From the NCBI RefSeq assembly GCF_000969415.1, contig NZ_JZEX01000185.1, forward strand, positions 24,390 through 88,389: a stretch of DNA of 64,000 nucleotides, read 5' to 3'. This stretch comes from Devosia geojensis. GTDB lineage: Bacteria > Pseudomonadota > Alphaproteobacteria > Rhizobiales > Devosiaceae. Below are positions 63,926 to 64,000 of this stretch, one piece after another (the first letter of the stretch is position 1; each line of letters begins with the position of its first letter). The notes under the pieces were generated by a model. It was not told the DNA's origin and did not search any database. It saw only the letters and a list, made by a program, of their open reading frames with translations. A program made the translations under genes and the position numbers.

Positions 63926-64000
63926 GCCTCCCTCCCCCTTGAGGGGAGGGATTGAGGGTGGGGGTGGTTCGGCGAACGCTGATGGACCCCCACCCCCGAC
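63926..64000. repeat. Family A palindromic element, copy A3 (cut by window end)
   Basis: GCCTCCCTCCCCCTTGAGGG, GGGATTGAGGGTGGGGGTGG, then GATGGACCCCCACCCCCGAC continue as in A2. The left CTAG end is not seen directly before it, and the right arm is beyond the window. Confidence 0.75.

Overview
The window is 64 kb of GC-rich chromosomal DNA from an alphaproteobacterium, most likely a Hyphomicrobiales (Rhizobiales) member of the Devosiaceae type. This rests on several core blocks: rpmH-rnpA-yidC-engB-argB, gyrB-recF-dnaN, dnaA with rpsT and mutM upstream facing ubiE-ubiB-dut, irr divergent from fabA-fabB, and infC. Promoters have the alphaproteobacterial form (TTGAC, 17 nt, CTATAG), and the dnaA upstream region carries a cluster of GANTC (CcrM) sites. 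The genus is an inference; no rRNA is present.

Layout. 1-10.7 kb: surface polysaccharide region with a truncated family 2 glycosyltransferase, two SAM methyltransferases, a Wzt/Wzm export pair, a polyprenyl-phosphate sugar transferase and a heterodimeric ABC exporter. 10.8-18.6 kb: a probable catabolic island for a small N-containing ring compound. It has an NMT1-type ABC importer followed by a CodA-type amidohydrolase, an FAD-linked oxidase and a flavoprotein reductase, with RidA and creatininase-family genes divergent. 19-26.6 kb: another ABC exporter, an aldo/keto reductase, a VOC protein, a HAD nucleotidase, an exported protein of unknown function and a secreted clan GH-A-like barrel. 26.6-34.7 kb: argB, an ECF sigma/anti-sigma pair with fasciclin and Tat-type MsrB genes, a glutamine amidotransferase, engB, yidC, rnpA and rpmH. 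34.7-41.7 kb: an orphan histidine kinase, tRNA-Arg(ACG), tRNA-Ser(GGA), msrA, a YjbR-like protein, a large multi-pass membrane protein, a 1-Cys peroxiredoxin and creA. 41.7-51.1 kb: replication block gyrB, recF, dnaN, dnaA, rpsT and mutM. 51.2-56.1 kb: ubiE, ubiB, a lipoprotein, dut, a DUF2259-like protein and a ThiF/MoeB-type protein. 56.3-64 kb: fabB, fabA, irr, NAT, small conserved genes, ribokinase, infC and an alpha/beta hydrolase.

Intergenic DNA is unusually rich in dispersed palindromic elements. Two related families (A and C) end in CTAG or a near match and sit exactly at gene ends, so that the element termini supply TAG stop codons of neighbouring genes. A third family (B) consists of head-to-head hairpins with a GAAA/TTTC tetraloop and compensated stems. 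A fourth (D) occupies the recF-dnaN gap.

No CRISPR array, prophage, integrase or transposase is visible. The best candidate for an undescribed functional system is the 10.8-18.6 kb cluster. The best structural signals are the CTAG-ended repeats, the dnaA upstream region and an infC gene whose ribosome-binding site points to an ATT start codon.
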